DNA of 64,000 bases from Gammaproteobacteria bacterium. Its GTDB lineage: Bacteria > Pseudomonadota > Gammaproteobacteria > Methylococcales > Methylomonadaceae. Both the position numbers and the translations under genes were made by a program. The notes beneath the pieces were generated by a model. It did no database searches, was not told the origin of the DNA, and worked only from the letters and a program-made list of their open reading frames with translations. Within the stretch, counting starts at the first letter, position 1; each line of letters starts with the position of its first letter. Where the stretch lies: positions 62,001 to 126,000 of the forward strand of contig JAHJSQ010000036.1 of NCBI GenBank assembly GCA_018830325.1, in the 5' to 3' direction. Below are positions 34,843 to 44,599 of this stretch, piece after piece.

Positions 34843-36152
34843 CAGGCCGCCTGCATCAATGCTTCGATGGCTTCAACGCTTTTCGGCACATTTATCGTCA
34901 AAATCTCGTAGCCGTCTTGCGTTACCAGCACATCGTCTTCTATTCTGATCCCGATACCCCGCCATTGCTCGTCGACTTGCTCGCAATCCTTAGGAATATA
35001 AAGGCCGGGTTCTATCGTCAACACCATGCCCGGCTCCAATATCCGCCATTCGTCCTTGACCTTGTAATCGCCGACATCGTGTACGTCCATGCCGAGCCAA
35101 TGCCCGATTCGATGCATATAGAATTTTTTATAGGCTTCGTCCTTGATCAGTTTCGCTACGCGCCCTTTCAGCAAACCCAATTTAACCAAGCCTTTGGTCA
35201 AGGTTTTTACCGATGCCTCATGAGCCTGATTCCAAGGATTGCCGGGCTTGATCTCGGCCAAAGCCGCCGACTGAGCATCGAGCACTAGTTGATAAAGTTG
35301 CTTTTGCGGCTCGGAAAAACGCCCGGAAACGGGAAAGGTACGCGTGATATCGGCCGCATAGTGATCGCATTCGGCACCCGCATCGATCAATAACAAATCG
35401 CCATCGGCCAATTTAGACGTATTTTCGGTATAATGCAGCACGCAAGCATTCTTACCGGCCGCAACTATCGAAGGATAGGCGACCGCCCTCAGGCCTTGCT
35501 GTAAAAAATGATAGATGATTTCGGATTCGATTTGATATTCGTATAAACCGGCGCGGCATTTTTGCATTGCTTTGACATGCGCATCGGCGGAAATTTCGGC
35601 CGCCTTGCGCATCAATTTGATTTCGGCCTCGCTTTTGAACAAGCGCATCTCATGCAAGATATGTTCGAGCGATACCAATTCCAATGGCGCATTGACGCCG
35701 GCTCGGGATTGATTGCGTAAATGATGCACCCATTCGAGCAGGCGATGATCCAAATCGCTATCCCGGCCCATTGGATAAAAAACCTTTTCTTTATTTTCAA
35801 TGAGCCCGGGTAGAATTTCATCGATATCGTCGATTGGAAATGCATCGTCGGCGCCGTAATCGGTCGTTGCTCCGATCAAGCCGGCATGCGCACCTTCCCA
35901 AAGCGCTTTTTTCTCATCGTATTCGCGGCAAAAAAGCAAATATTGTCCTTGCTGCCGACCGGGGATGAATACCGCAAGCGCATCCGGTTCGTTAAATCCG
36001 GTCAGATAATAAAAATCGCTATCTTGACGAAACGGGTAATGCACATCCCGATTACGGGTTTGCGCCGAGGCGCTAGGTATCAATCCGATATTACCCTTGC
36101 CGATTTGTTGCATTAACCGCTTACGGCGTTTTTTAAATTCTGCTTGCTTCAT
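34842..36152 (-). CDS. pepP: Xaa-Pro aminopeptidase
   Basis: 436 residues. The creatinase-like N-terminal domain is followed by the pita-bread peptidase domain with LLIDAGAECDHYAADITRTF (two metal Asp), MHRIGHWLGMDVHDVGD (His), TIEPGLYIP and GIRIEDDVLVT (Glu). It removes N-terminal residues that precede proline. It is cotranscribed with ubiH in this conserved block. A spacer containing repeat E1 separates it from ygfB. Confidence 0.92.
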   Translation of the reverse strand: MKQAEFKKRRKRLMQQIGKGNIGLIPSASAQTRNRDVHYPFRQDSDFYYLTGFNEPDALAVFIPGRQQGQYLLFCREYDEKKALWEGAHAGLIGATTDYGADDAFPIDDIDEILPGLIENKEKVFYPMGRDSDLDHRLLEWVHHLRNQSRAGVNAPLELVSLEHILHEMRLFKSEAEIKLMRKAAEISADAHVKAMQKCRAGLYEYQIESEIIYHFLQQGLRAVAYPSIVAAGKNACVLHYTENTSKLADGDLLLIDAGAECDHYAADITRTFPVSGRFSEPQKQLYQLVLDAQSAALAEIKPGNPWNQAHEASVKTLTKGLVKLGLLKGRVAKLIKDEAYKKFYMHRIGHWLGMDVHDVGDYKVKDEWRILEPGMVLTIEPGLYIPKDCEQVDEQWRGIGIRIEDDVLVTQDGYEILTINVPKSVEAIEALMQAA

Positions 36153-36198
36153 CTTTTCTGTCGTTCTCGATTTTTACTGTGAAAGAGGGCGATCATAC

Positions 36199-36368
36199 CC
36201 CCTTTATACTCAAAAATTAGATAACTTTATGAAGGTATGGGGTGTGGCTAGCGAGGATGTCGGCAGCAGGGAGCGCTGCCGTCAAGCCCCCATGGATGGG
36301 TTCACGGCGGTCCTCGATAGACACATCCCATGCCTTTCATTCTTAGACGGTTTTTCAATCAAAAGGCA
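36199..36368 (+). repeat. Interspersed repeat E, copy 1
   Basis: Runs from ccctttatactcaaaaatta to gatggtttttcaatcaaaag-like sequence near 36368 and includes gaaggtatggggtgtggcta. It is the inverted counterpart of 38221-38456 and lacks the palindrome nested there. It separates pepP from ygfB; no gene is seen in 36153-36474. Confidence 0.85.
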
Positions 36369-36474
36369 GTAAAGCAGTCGCTACTCGACTAATGAAGTAT
36401 CGGCGACAGGCATGAATCGCTCTTTCGATAAATAGCATCCGGACCGGTTAACTGGATTGGATGCGTGTTTTATT

Positions 36475-37032
36475 TTAATGAGTGGTACGGCTAATGGAAC
36501 CGGATAATTCAGTACGTATTAACTGTACCGCAACTCGTAAGTATTCTTGAATTTCAGCAAAGGCTTCTTGGCCCTCTTCGCTATCTTCATCGTCAGAGAT
36601 GACATCAAGCTTAGTAATTTCAACAATATCCTTCACTATTTCGCCGACATCCCCAGTCCAATTTGAAGACGATTGACTAAATCCGATACCGAATAAAAAG
36701 CCCTGACACCAATCGCGCATCGCTTCAACGGCTTCGCTTAAGTTATCCTCTTCGACATCCGGCAATAGTAAATCGAAAGTATAATCGTCATCCGTCAATA
36801 ACGCTCTTGTTTGTTCGAACAAATCCCCTAACAAGATATTTCCGCCAGAAGCGTAAGCCCCTTCTCCGAATAGCTCATCCAACCAGTTTGATTGACTCGC
36901 TCTTACGTCAACACACAACATACCGGTTGCAATGCCATGCGCTTCTGCTGCCGACACCTCGGCCCCCTGTTGACGTAGCGTCTGATCGATTGTCTGATAA
37001 ATCATTTTCTTGTTAAAAAGTACGGATTCCAA
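36475..37032 (-). CDS. ygfB: YecA/YgfB (UPF0149) family protein
   Basis: 185 residues. AEVSAAEAHGIATGMLC near the N-terminus and AMRDWCQGFLFGIGFS in the middle match the UPF0149 fold, and acidic stretches (ISDDEDSEEGQEAFAEI) are typical. Its position next to pepP and opposite zapA is conserved across gammaproteobacteria. YgfB of Pseudomonas affects stress and autolysis gene expression; the role here is not known. Confidence 0.88.
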   Translation of the reverse strand: MESVLFNKKMIYQTIDQTLRQQGAEVSAAEAHGIATGMLCVDVRASQSNWLDELFGEGAYASGGNILLGDLFEQTRALLTDDDYTFDLLLPDVEEDNLSEAVEAMRDWCQGFLFGIGFSQSSSNWTGDVGEIVKDIVEITKLDVISDDEDSEEGQEAFAEIQEYLRVAVQLIRTELSGSISRTTH

Positions 37033-37212
37033 AAAATTAACCGGCTTATGCTAACATTGATTGACTTAATGGATAATACTGAGAGAAAGTTATTTTTAGC
37101 AAACCGTCATTTTCAGTACAATTAGCCAAGTTGCACATTCTATCTTCTTGAGTTTATTCGCAAGGTCAATTCGGCTGCTTCGCCTCTACCCCATTAGAAA
37201 AAGGCAGGTGTA

Positions 37213-37421
37213 TATACTTCGCGCGATCACATTTTCGGTTTTCTAACGCGCTCTTTTGTCCGGTAGCTGCGTTACCTACATGGATGTAGGTAAGGGGCGT
37301 GAGCAGGAGCGGAAGCTTTGCGAAAACAGTTACATAACTTGCTATGCGCCTGTTTTCGCGTCTTGCTACCGAACAAAATAGCATTGCCATAAAACCCGAA
37401 AACATGACCGCGCGAAGTATA
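37213..37421. mobile_element. 209-bp MITE-like element with about 30-bp inverted ends
   Basis: The left end begins tatacttcgcgcgatcacat and the complement of the right end begins tatacttcgcgcggtcatgt; the match continues to about 30 bases with few differences. The inside carries small palindromes (acctacatggatgtaggt) and no gene. TA may be duplicated at the ends, but a longer target duplication is not visible. It lies in the ygfB-zapB divergent promoter region. Confidence 0.75.
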
Positions 37422-37470
37422 AAAACCGAAATTAACCAAGCGATGACTACACTTTATCAACTTAAATATT

Positions 37471-37698
37471 ATGCCAAAAGCTGAAAACGACCATTCACTC
37501 GAATTAAAAGACTTGGAAGAAAAGCTTGATCTTTTGATCGAACAATACAATGCGATCAAAAATGAAAACCATTCGCTCAAAGTCAAGCAAGCGGAACTTG
37601 TCAAGCAAAAAGCCAAGTTGCTTGAAAAAACCACATTAGCCAAAACCCGAGTCGAAGCGATGATCTCCCGTTTAAAATCCATGGAGCATGGCGCATGA
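37471..37698 (+). CDS. Small coiled-coil protein of the TIGR02449 type (ZapB-like)
   Basis: 75 residues that form one long amphipathic helix (LELKDLEEKLDLLIEQYNAI, then KNENHSLKVKQAELVKQK). TIGR02449 proteins are encoded immediately upstream of zapA in many gammaproteobacteria and are thought to act as ZapB-like partners at the FtsZ ring. It overlaps zapA by four bases. Confidence 0.8.
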   Translation: MPKAENDHSLELKDLEEKLDLLIEQYNAIKNENHSLKVKQAELVKQKAKLLEKTTLAKTRVEAMISRLKSMEHGA

Positions 37699-38003
37699 GC
37701 AGAACACCTTCCGCTGTCACACTTGAAATTCTCGGCAAGGAATACAAAATCGCTTGCGAACCCGAGGAACAAGACGGACTGATAGAATCCGCTCGGCAAC
37801 TCGACAGAAAAATGCGCCAAATCAGAGATTCCGGCAAGGTTAGCGGCGCCGATCGCATAGCTGTCATGGCTGCCCTGAACATGGCTCACGAGCTCCATCT
37901 AGCTGAGTCCCGGAACCGCGAATTGGAATTACATTTGGCGGATAGCCTGATAAAAATGAGCAATAAAATAGAAAACGTTTTGGAAATTACAGAAACGCGT
38001 TAA
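37695..38003 (+). CDS. zapA: Cell division protein ZapA
   Basis: 102 residues. The N-terminal globular part has VTLEILGKEYKIACEPEEQD and L..SARQLDRKMRQIRDSG, and the C-terminal part is a coiled coil (ELHLAESRNRELELHLADSL). ZapA bundles FtsZ filaments. 6S RNA follows about ten bases after the stop, which is the classical zapA-ssrS arrangement. Confidence 0.92.
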   Translation: MSRTPSAVTLEILGKEYKIACEPEEQDGLIESARQLDRKMRQIRDSGKVSGADRIAVMAALNMAHELHLAESRNRELELHLADSLIKMSNKIENVLEITETR

Positions 38004-38013
38004 AATGAAGTCC

Positions 38014-38197
38014 TGTATCTCCTGCAGCGTTCGAGGGTGGGCTGGGTGTTTCCTGAACCTATATTTACCCCGGGAACAAATGTTCGACCTTGGTGTGCAT
38101 ACCCGCTTTACGCGGGAAGCCTGATAGGTCGTCTGCGTTCCCACTTGAACCATTGGTTCAAGGACGATAGCTCATTACGGCGCAGGTGGGAGATACT
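38014..38197 (+). ncRNA. ssrS: 6S RNA
   Basis: The 5' strand atctcctgcagcg pairs with the 3' strand cgcaggtgggagat to close the long hairpin. The 3' half holds the hallmark cttgaaccattggttcaag, nearly identical to E. coli 6S RNA. The length of about 184 bases and the position after zapA agree with ssrS. 6S RNA binds sigma-70 RNA polymerase by mimicking an open promoter and acts in stationary phase. The usual downstream gene (5-formyl-THF cyclo-ligase) is replaced by repeat E2. End points are accurate to a few bases. Confidence 0.9.
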
Positions 38198-38220
38198 GCC
38201 TCTATTGCCTTTCCTACTCC

Positions 38221-38456
38221 CTTTTGATTGAAAAACCGTCTAAGAATAAAAAGGCATGAGATATGTCTATCGAGGACCGCCGTTTACCCAGCACCTAAAT
38301 TATCCAGGATTATTAACCATAGCCAATGGACTATGGAATTTAGGTGCTGGGTGAACCCGTCCATGGGGCTTGACGACAGCGTTCCCTGCTGCCGAAATCC
38401 TCGCTAGCCACACCCCATACCTTGATAAAGTTAACCATTTTTTGAGTCTAAAGGGA
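38221..38456 (-). repeat. Interspersed repeat E, copy 2, with nested palindrome
   Basis: Inverted copy of 36199-36368. It begins cttttgattgaaaaaccgtc and ends ttttttgagtctaaaggga. It differs from copy 1 chiefly by 67 extra bases at 38286-38352. It lies between 6S RNA and the EVE gene. Confidence 0.85.
38286..38352. repeat. 67-bp palindromic element F nested in repeat E2
   Basis: acccagcacctaaatt at one end and aatttaggtgctgggt at the other are perfect inverted repeats. Copy E1 lacks this block and reads straight through (gggttcacggcgg). Related pieces occur at 54257-54300 and 59310-59372. Confidence 0.85.
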
Positions 38457-38464
38457 GTATGTCC

Positions 38465-38923
38465 ATGAACTACTGGTTAATGAAATCCGAACCTAATGAG
38501 TTCGGTATCGACGATTTATTCAATAGACCCCACCAAACCGAACCTTGGGACGGCGTCAGAAATTACCAAGCCAGAAACATGATGCGCGATCAAATGAAGA
38601 TCGGCGATTTGGCTTTTTTCTATCATTCCAACTGCGATATCCCCGGCATCGTCGGCATCATGAAAATTAGCCGCGAAGGCTACCCTGACCATTTCGCTTT
38701 CGACCCCGACGACAAACACTTCGACCCGAAAAGCTCGCCCGAAAATCCGCGCTGGTTCATGGTGGATGTTCAATTCGTAAAAAAACTATCCCGCACGATC
38801 CCGTTACAAGAACTGAAACAATACCCAGAATTGGAAGACCTCCCCCTAGTCAGACGCGGCAACCGCCTATCGATCATGCCGGTTTCGAAAGCGCAATGGG
38901 ATTTCATACTGGGGCTTGAATGA
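38465..38923 (+). CDS. EVE domain protein
   Basis: 152 residues from ATG 38465, which has GGGAG seven bases upstream; ATG 38459 is too close to that site. NYWLMKSEPNEFGIDDL, WDGVRNYQARN and GDLAFFYHSNC..PGIVGI are the conserved EVE (PUA-like) blocks. EVE domains bind modified bases in DNA or RNA and are common in defence islands, but this stand-alone thymocyte-nuclear-protein-1-like form is widespread in housekeeping contexts. Role unknown. Confidence 0.88.
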   Translation: MNYWLMKSEPNEFGIDDLFNRPHQTEPWDGVRNYQARNMMRDQMKIGDLAFFYHSNCDIPGIVGIMKISREGYPDHFAFDPDDKHFDPKSSPENPRWFMVDVQFVKKLSRTIPLQELKQYPELEDLPLVRRGNRLSIMPVSKAQWDFILGLE

Positions 38924-38988
38924 AGCGATAGCGTTTGAGCTATGCTGGATTATGAAGATGAGGCTCACGCAAAGACGCGAAGAGATAA

Positions 38989-39348
38989 CCTGATTAGCAA
39001 GTTTCTTCAGCTAAAGCCCAAAGATCAGCATATCCTTAGGAGGACGGGGTTCGCAAACCATGCGCGTCAAGCTAAAAACGGCCAACCCACATCACGCTCT
39101 TTCCCAAGCTCCAGCTTGGGAAAGACACCCCGGAAGCTCCAGCTTCCTGTGACCGACACAACCTCCGCACATTCTCAATCAACCCCGACTCGCTCGTTCA
39201 ATCTTTCTTGATTGTCGGGAAGCTAGAGCTTCCTAAACAGGTTACCCAAGCTGGAGCTTGGGTAACAGCATATTTTAGTTTTTGCGACTACGACTAGCCC
39301 CTGCTCGGACACTTGGCTTCGGTAAGCTGAAGCATCTTGCTAATCAGG
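38989..39348. mobile_element. 360-bp MITE-like element with 24-bp inverted ends and 8-bp target duplication
   Basis: The ends cctgattagcaagtttcttc (38989 on) and cttgctaatcagg (to 39348) are inverted repeats matching at about 22 of 24 positions. AGAGATAA stands on both sides (38981-38988 and 39349-39356). Repeat C copy 3 (39090-39278) is nested inside. No coding frame is seen. Confidence 0.8.
39090..39278 (-). repeat. Interspersed repeat C, copy 3
   Basis: Inverted relative to copies 1 and 2. It runs from catcacgctctttcccaagc to taacagcatattttag. It lacks the ccctgagcccttcggctgcg block present in the other two, so that block is probably a later insertion in them. Confidence 0.85.
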
Positions 39349-39557
39349 AGAGATAATGAATGATGAATGCGCTGCTATCACAGCCTGATTTACCAGCAAG
39401 CTTAACGTGTTATTTCAGACTCTTGTTTATTCTTTCCTTCGCGTTGCCGCTAAACGGTCCGGTTTTGATTTTTTGCTTTCCTTAGCGCCTTCGCGTGAGG
39501 AAAAAGATCACATAACAGCCGGGCAACAACTGCCGCCCGGCCAAAATACAACAGCTT
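39349..39557. other. Residual intergenic sequence downstream of the phosphofructokinase gene
   Basis: Apart from the right-hand target duplication, this stretch contains a hairpin (gccgggc at 39518 with gcccggc ending 39541) that may end phosphofructokinase transcription on the minus strand. No gene is seen. Confidence 0.45.
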
Positions 39558-40787
39558 TTAGTGACTCACTTCGACTCGCGCGCCTTTGCTTTGCCCGATT
39601 CCTCCAAGCATTTGCACGAACCAAGGCGTGTCGATATCGAACGGCTTGCCGCCTTTGATGCGCGGGAACTCGATCGCACGCAAGACGTTGCCGTTATCTT
39701 CGTCGTGACCAATGACGCCGGACTCGCGGCGGAATGCGCATTCAACCGCTAAATCGGCGCATGATTTGATCAGGCGAATGTCGTCGACGTTCGAGGCCGA
39801 TGCCCGTGCGAAATATCCCGATTTTTGAATCAAGGTTTTTTCGGCGCCGATCATTTCGGCGAATTGCTCACCGAACCATTTTCCCGGATTGACTGCATCG
39901 AGCTTGATGTGACCGAATGCATCGCGCGGAACTTCTTGGCCCTTGGCTTGCATTTCGGCGACGATCGCATCGACACCCGCGCCTTCCGAAACGAATATAT
40001 TGACGCAATCGACTTTATCCATCACTTCGCGCAAGCGCTTGGCTTCCGCGGCCAGGTTGATTTCCATTTCCGGAACAAAAACGCCGTGAACTTCGTATGC
40101 CGCACGATCGAGACCGATTTCAGGCAGCCATTCGGAGCGATCCAACAATTTGCGGTATTCCATTGCGGTCGCGGCAGTCAACCAACCGCAATTGCGGCCC
40201 ATGACTTCATGAACAATCAGCATGCGCGGATTAGCGTTATACTCGGCCACGACATTTTGGAAGTAATGCGCGCCTTGCTCCGCTGCAGTCCATGCGCCTA
40301 AAGATTGTTTAATCGGGAAAACATCGTTGTCGATCGTTTTCGGCAAGCCGATGACCGTCAATCCATAGTCATTTTTCGCGAGGAAGGCCGCCAAGTCAGC
40401 TGCTGCGGTATTGGTATCGTCGCCGCCGATCGTATGCAGGACATCGACGCCGTCTTTGACTAATTGATCGGCCGCCACTTTTTGAGGGTCCTGACCTTCT
40501 TGAACCAAACCGCGCTTGATGCAGTCTTTGACGTTGGTCAGTTTGACTCGGCTGTTGCCGATCGGCGAACCGCCGAAATTATGCAGCAACGCGGCGTTTT
40601 CGCGGATTTTTGGGGTCACGGCGTAAGAATCGCCGAGTAGCAGGCCTTTGTAACCGCTACGGTAGCAGATAATCTCGATCGAAGGGTCGATTTCGGTGTA
40701 ACGCTCGATGAGACTACCGATGGCTGAACTAAGGCAAGGCGCTAAACCGCCTGCAGTGAGAATTGCGACTTTTTTTGGTTTGTTCAT
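39558..40787 (-). CDS. Pyrophosphate-dependent 6-phosphofructokinase
   Basis: 409 residues. TAGGLAPCLSSAIGS opens the phosphate-binding domain. IGGDDTNTAAADLA carries Asp where ATP-dependent enzymes have Gly (GGDGS), and LPKTIDND carries Lys instead of Gly (GTIDND); both changes mark pyrophosphate-dependent enzymes. It interconverts fructose 6-phosphate and fructose 1,6-bisphosphate using PPi, reversibly. This enzyme replaces ATP-PfkA in gammaproteobacterial methanotrophs, where it works in the RuMP pathway. It appears monocistronic. Confidence 0.9.
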   Translation of the reverse strand: MNKPKKVAILTAGGLAPCLSSAIGSLIERYTEIDPSIEIICYRSGYKGLLLGDSYAVTPKIRENAALLHNFGGSPIGNSRVKLTNVKDCIKRGLVQEGQDPQKVAADQLVKDGVDVLHTIGGDDTNTAAADLAAFLAKNDYGLTVIGLPKTIDNDVFPIKQSLGAWTAAEQGAHYFQNVVAEYNANPRMLIVHEVMGRNCGWLTAATAMEYRKLLDRSEWLPEIGLDRAAYEVHGVFVPEMEINLAAEAKRLREVMDKVDCVNIFVSEGAGVDAIVAEMQAKGQEVPRDAFGHIKLDAVNPGKWFGEQFAEMIGAEKTLIQKSGYFARASASNVDDIRLIKSCADLAVECAFRRESGVIGHDEDNGNVLRAIEFPRIKGGKPFDIDTPWFVQMLGGIGQSKGARVEVSH

Positions 40788-41128
40788 GAGATTTAAGCTT
40801 TGTGGTTATAAAGTTTGTGATTATAAAAACATTATGCAGTGTAAACACGGAAAACACTTCTTCCGCTTTTTTAAACCCGGCTCATGCCGTTTGGGAATTT
40901 AAACGACGCAACGCTTAATTATAGAGTCTGAATCGGTTGGCGGTAAATTTTAGCATAATCGGATCAAATCGCTGCCGTCGATTTAAACCTCTAATACCCG
41001 AAAATTAGCACGATAAATGTGCCTAAGCGCCGATTTTTTAAGACAGGCCGCTCAATTTCGGCGAAAATAGAAACCAATTCTTAACTCTATTCATTAACCA
41101 GCCTCCATCTTTCGAATTATCCGACCCA
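40788..41128. other. Intergenic region between divergent pfp and spermidine-synthase-like genes
   Basis: 341 bases with A+T-rich stretches that should hold two divergent promoters. I see no RNA gene, repeat of the families listed here or coding frame. Confidence 0.5.
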
Positions 41129-41932
41129 ATGCGTAAATACCAGGGACAATTAGTTCACCAAAGCTTCGATGAAGAAGGCATCATCGAAATCGTCGAATCG
41201 GAAGGCGTCCGCGCCTTACATTTCGGCTCTTCTTCACGGCAAAGCAGTATGTTGCTGACCGATCCGGGCCAATTGCATTCGCTGTATGCCCGCGCGATGA
41301 TGGCTTGGCTATTGTTTAAAGACGCCCCCGGCGATGTATTGATGATAGGCTTAGGCGGCGGATCTTTGGCAAAGTTTTTACTGCAACACTTCGAAGACTG
41401 TAAAATAAAGGTCGTAGAATACCGGCGCGGCGTCGTCAAGATCGCGCGCAGCCATTTCGATTTACCGCTCGATTCGCGTCTGAAAATAAAAATCGGCGAC
41501 GGCGGGCACTATATTCGCCAAAAGAGTCTAACGGCATCGGAAAGCTACGATTTATTGATGATCGATGCGTTCGATCATGAAGGCATGTCCGACTCGATCG
41601 GCGGCGAAGCGTTTTTCGACGGCTGCAAGAATTTGCTGAATCCGGACGGCATGCTAACCATCAATTTATGGGGCACCGACAAAGCGCTGTTTCAGGATGT
41701 CGCCTGGCACTTAGGCAGGGTTTTCGACTGGCGCCTATTGTTTCTGCCGGTACGCGGGAGGGGCAATGTCATCGGCTTTGCTTTTAACGACCCCATGCCC
41801 TTGCCGACTCAAAAAGAACTTCGAGGCCGCATGCAACTTCTGGAAAACAAATACCACCTGGAATTCCCCGTTTTTTTGCAAGATTTAAAGCGTAACAACC
41901 GTACTTTATTCAACCGGATTATCAAACCATGA
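41129..41932 (+). CDS. Spermidine synthase-like protein
   Basis: 267 residues. [19 protein letters not shown] (about 70-88) is the SAM/dcSAM-binding loop and [13 protein letters not shown] the post-strand acidic motif of the spermidine-synthase fold. Residues that bind putrescine are not evident, and such proteins (often annotated as fused or spermidine-synthase-like) frequently lack proven aminopropyltransferase activity. The stop overlaps ygiQ by four bases, so the two are coexpressed. Confidence 0.75.
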   Translation: MRKYQGQLVHQSFDEEGIIEIVESEGVRALHFGSSSRQSSMLLTDPGQLHSLYARAMMAWLLFKDAPGDVLMIGLGGGSLAKFLLQHFEDCKIKVVEYRRGVVKIARSHFDLPLDSRLKIKIGDGGHYIRQKSLTASESYDLLMIDAFDHEGMSDSIGGEAFFDGCKNLLNPDGMLTINLWGTDKALFQDVAWHLGRVFDWRLLFLPVRGRGNVIGFAFNDPMPLPTQKELRGRMQLLENKYHLEFPVFLQDLKRNNRTLFNRIIKP

Positions 41933-44064
41933 TTGCTCCCGCTATGCCTAGCGCGCCGAATCTTTTCGGCTACCGCAAATACTGGGCGCACCGTTTCGGA
42001 ACGGCGCCCGAATTACCGATGACTCGCGCCGAAATGGACGAACTCGGCTGGGATTCGTGCGACGTTATTCTAGTCACCGGCGACGCCTATATCGACCATC
42101 CGAGCTTCGGCATGGCGCTGATAGGCAGACTCCTCGAAGCACACGGTTTTCGGGTCGGTATTATTTCGCAGCCGGACTGGACTAGCGCGGAAGATTTCAA
42201 ACGCCTGGGCGCACCCAATCTTTTTTTCGGTGTGACCGGCGGCAACATGGATTCGATGGTCAACCGCTACACGTCGGACAAAAAGATCCGCTCTAACGAT
42301 GCTTATACGGCAGGCGGCGAAGCAGGCAAACGACCTGATCGCGCGGTCAACGTGTATTCGCACCGCTGCCGCGAAGCTTTTAAAAATGTTCCTATCGTCA
42401 TTGGCGGGATCGAAGCGAGCCTACGCCGAATTTCGCATTACGATTATTGGTCGGACAAGGTCAAAAAATCGGTCTTGCTCGACTCGAAAGCCGACCTCTT
42501 AGTCTACGGCAATGCCGAACGGCAAGTCGTCGAGATTGCGCACCGGCTAGCTAACGGCGAAGCTATTGCCGATTTGCAATTCATTCGCGGCACCGCGCAT
42601 TTCGTCAAACAAATTCCCGAAGGCTGGCTCGAAAAAGATTCGACCGATGTCGATATTCCGGGCCATGTCGCGCCACCCGCAAACCCTTATCAAGAAGAAC
42701 CCGCCTGCGACAGCAAGCCGGCCGGCAATGTGATCCGTTTCGAGCGACGCATCGGCAACGACAAACGCGCGCAAACTGTCATTCGTCTGCCGGCCTATGA
42801 GGCCGTCAAGGACGATACGATTCTTTACGCCCATGCATCCCGCGTGATGCACGGCGAAACCAACCCGGGCAACGCGCGCGCGTTGATTCAACAGCACGGC
42901 AATCGATTACTCTGGGTCAATCCGCCGCCGATCCCGCTCAGCACGCAGGAAATGGACAGTGTGTTCGACCTCCCCTATTCGCGCCTGCCGCATAAACGTT
43001 ACGGTGACGCGAACATTCCGGCGTTCGAGATGATTCAACACTCGGTTAATATCATGCGCGGCTGCTTCGGCGGCTGCACATTCTGTTCGATCACCGAACA
43101 CGAGGGGCGCATCATACAAAGCCGCTCCGAAGATTCGATCATCCGTGAGATCGAGGCGATTCGCGACACATCACCGAATTTCACCGGACACATTTCCGAC
43201 CTGGGCGGGCCGACCGCAAACATGTACCGACTGGCCTGCAAGGATCCGAAGATCGAAGCGGCCTGCCGCAAGCCTTCGTGCGTCTTTCCCGGCATTTGCG
43301 ACAATCTGAATACCGACCATTCCCATTTGATCAAATTATACCGGCGCGCTCGTGCGCTGCCCGGCATCAAGAAGATCTTCATCGCATCGGGCCTGCGCTA
43401 CGATTTGGCCGTCGAGTCGCCGGAATACGTCAAGGAACTGGTCACGCACCATGTCGGCGGTTATCTAAAGATCGCGCCGGAACACACCGAGCAAGGCCCC
43501 TTGTCAAAAATGATGAAACCGGGCATCGGCACTTACGATCGCTTCAAGCAAATGTTCGATAAGTATTCGAAGGAAGCGGGCAAGGAGCAGTATCTGATTC
43601 CCTACTTCATCGCCGCGCATCCTGGCACGACCGATGAAGACATGCTGAATCTCGCACTCTGGCTCAAGCGTAACGGCTTTAGGGCCGACCAGGTTCAAGC
43701 GTTTCTGCCGTCGCCGATGGCGATTGCGACCGCGATGTATCACTCCGGCAAGGACACGTTGCACAAGATCGGCCGCAAGGCGCCGGATATTTCGATTCCG
43801 AAAAGCGTCAAGCAACGCCGCTTGCATAAGGCTTTTTTACGCTATCACGATCCGAAAAATTGGCCGCTGCTACGCGAGGCTCTGAAAAACATGGGCCGCG
43901 CCGATTTGATCGGCAACGGTAAAAAGCATTTGGTACCGACATTTCAGCCGAAAGGCACCGTCGACACCGCACCCGCTAAGACGCAGCGATTTAAAACCAA
44001 ACATACCGGCTTCGGAAATAAACAACGCAAGCAACCGGGCCGGCGAGCCGCAAAGTCTCGTTAG
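41929..44064 (+). CDS. ygiQ: YgiQ family radical SAM protein
   Basis: 711 residues. An N-terminal B12-binding-like region ([18 protein letters not shown]) is followed by the radical SAM motif [15 protein letters not shown] (Cys at about 378, 382 and 385), [11 protein letters not shown] and IAPEHTEQG. The C-terminal tail is basic ([20 protein letters not shown]). The YgiQ family is widespread; its reaction is not established. It is coupled to the spermidine-synthase-like gene. A region of about 250 bases after the stop holds no recognised gene. Confidence 0.9.
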   Translation: MIAPAMPSAPNLFGYRKYWAHRFGTAPELPMTRAEMDELGWDSCDVILVTGDAYIDHPSFGMALIGRLLEAHGFRVGIISQPDWTSAEDFKRLGAPNLFFGVTGGNMDSMVNRYTSDKKIRSNDAYTAGGEAGKRPDRAVNVYSHRCREAFKNVPIVIGGIEASLRRISHYDYWSDKVKKSVLLDSKADLLVYGNAERQVVEIAHRLANGEAIADLQFIRGTAHFVKQIPEGWLEKDSTDVDIPGHVAPPANPYQEEPACDSKPAGNVIRFERRIGNDKRAQTVIRLPAYEAVKDDTILYAHASRVMHGETNPGNARALIQQHGNRLLWVNPPPIPLSTQEMDSVFDLPYSRLPHKRYGDANIPAFEMIQHSVNIMRGCFGGCTFCSITEHEGRIIQSRSEDSIIREIEAIRDTSPNFTGHISDLGGPTANMYRLACKDPKIEAACRKPSCVFPGICDNLNTDHSHLIKLYRRARALPGIKKIFIASGLRYDLAVESPEYVKELVTHHVGGYLKIAPEHTEQGPLSKMMKPGIGTYDRFKQMFDKYSKEAGKEQYLIPYFIAAHPGTTDEDMLNLALWLKRNGFRADQVQAFLPSPMAIATAMYHSGKDTLHKIGRKAPDISIPKSVKQRRLHKAFLRYHDPKNWPLLREALKNMGRADLIGNGKKHLVPTFQPKGTVDTAPAKTQRFKTKHTGFGNKQRKQPGRRAAKSR

Positions 44065-44310
44065 GACTGGGACATCAAAAGTCCCCCTATTTTATGGAGG
44101 GATCGGTTACTAGATTCGCAGGTGTAAGGCGGCAGGGCAGATTTTTGCTCCTCGGCAATTGCTGAGTTACAAGGATGTAATGAATGCAGAAAATGCAGGA
44201 GCACTTTTCTGCCCGCATTGCCCCAATACATGCCATCCATGGCAATCTGATAGCCGCCGCAAAGCTTACTACTTGTAGAAGTTTTTGCGCATATTCCTAA
44301 ACATTGAACT

Positions 44311-44499
44311 TAGAAAGAGCAGTTACCATGTTTTGTAGACCGTTCGTGCTGAGTAAAGTCGAAGCATGAAGGGTCTACAACACTTTCACCCGCCTGGTGA
44401 AGCCTCAAACTACCGTTCACCCTTCGACAGGGCTCTCCTGAGCGTAGCCGAAGGGCTCAGGGCGAACGGTAGTTTGAGGCTCTCAACTGCTCTTTTTAG
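44311..44499. repeat. Interspersed repeat M, copy 2
   Basis: Inverted ends tagaaagagcagtt and aactgctcttttta. The inside contains gtagaccgttcgtgctgagt, cctcaaactaccgttcaccc and its inverted partner gggcgaacggtagtttgagg. It lies between ygiQ and rimI. The preceding 44065-44310 shows no recognisable feature. Confidence 0.75.
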
Positions 44500-44599
44500 G
44501 TTGAAATCTATTTCGTTCGATGCCCATCGCAGCCTCGTCTCCGAAGCAGAACTCGGTTATTCATTCAGCGAACACACGGGAACCGGCAATGAAATCCCT

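Noticed and set aside
37272..37898. 208-codon minus-strand open frame over the zapB-zapA region
   Set aside because: It overlaps the MITE at 37213 and is antisense to zapA and the zapB-like gene; no family resemblance.
38465..38923. EVE protein as part of a defence island
   Set aside because: No restriction, nuclease or other defence gene is adjacent, and the stand-alone form is common in ordinary contexts.
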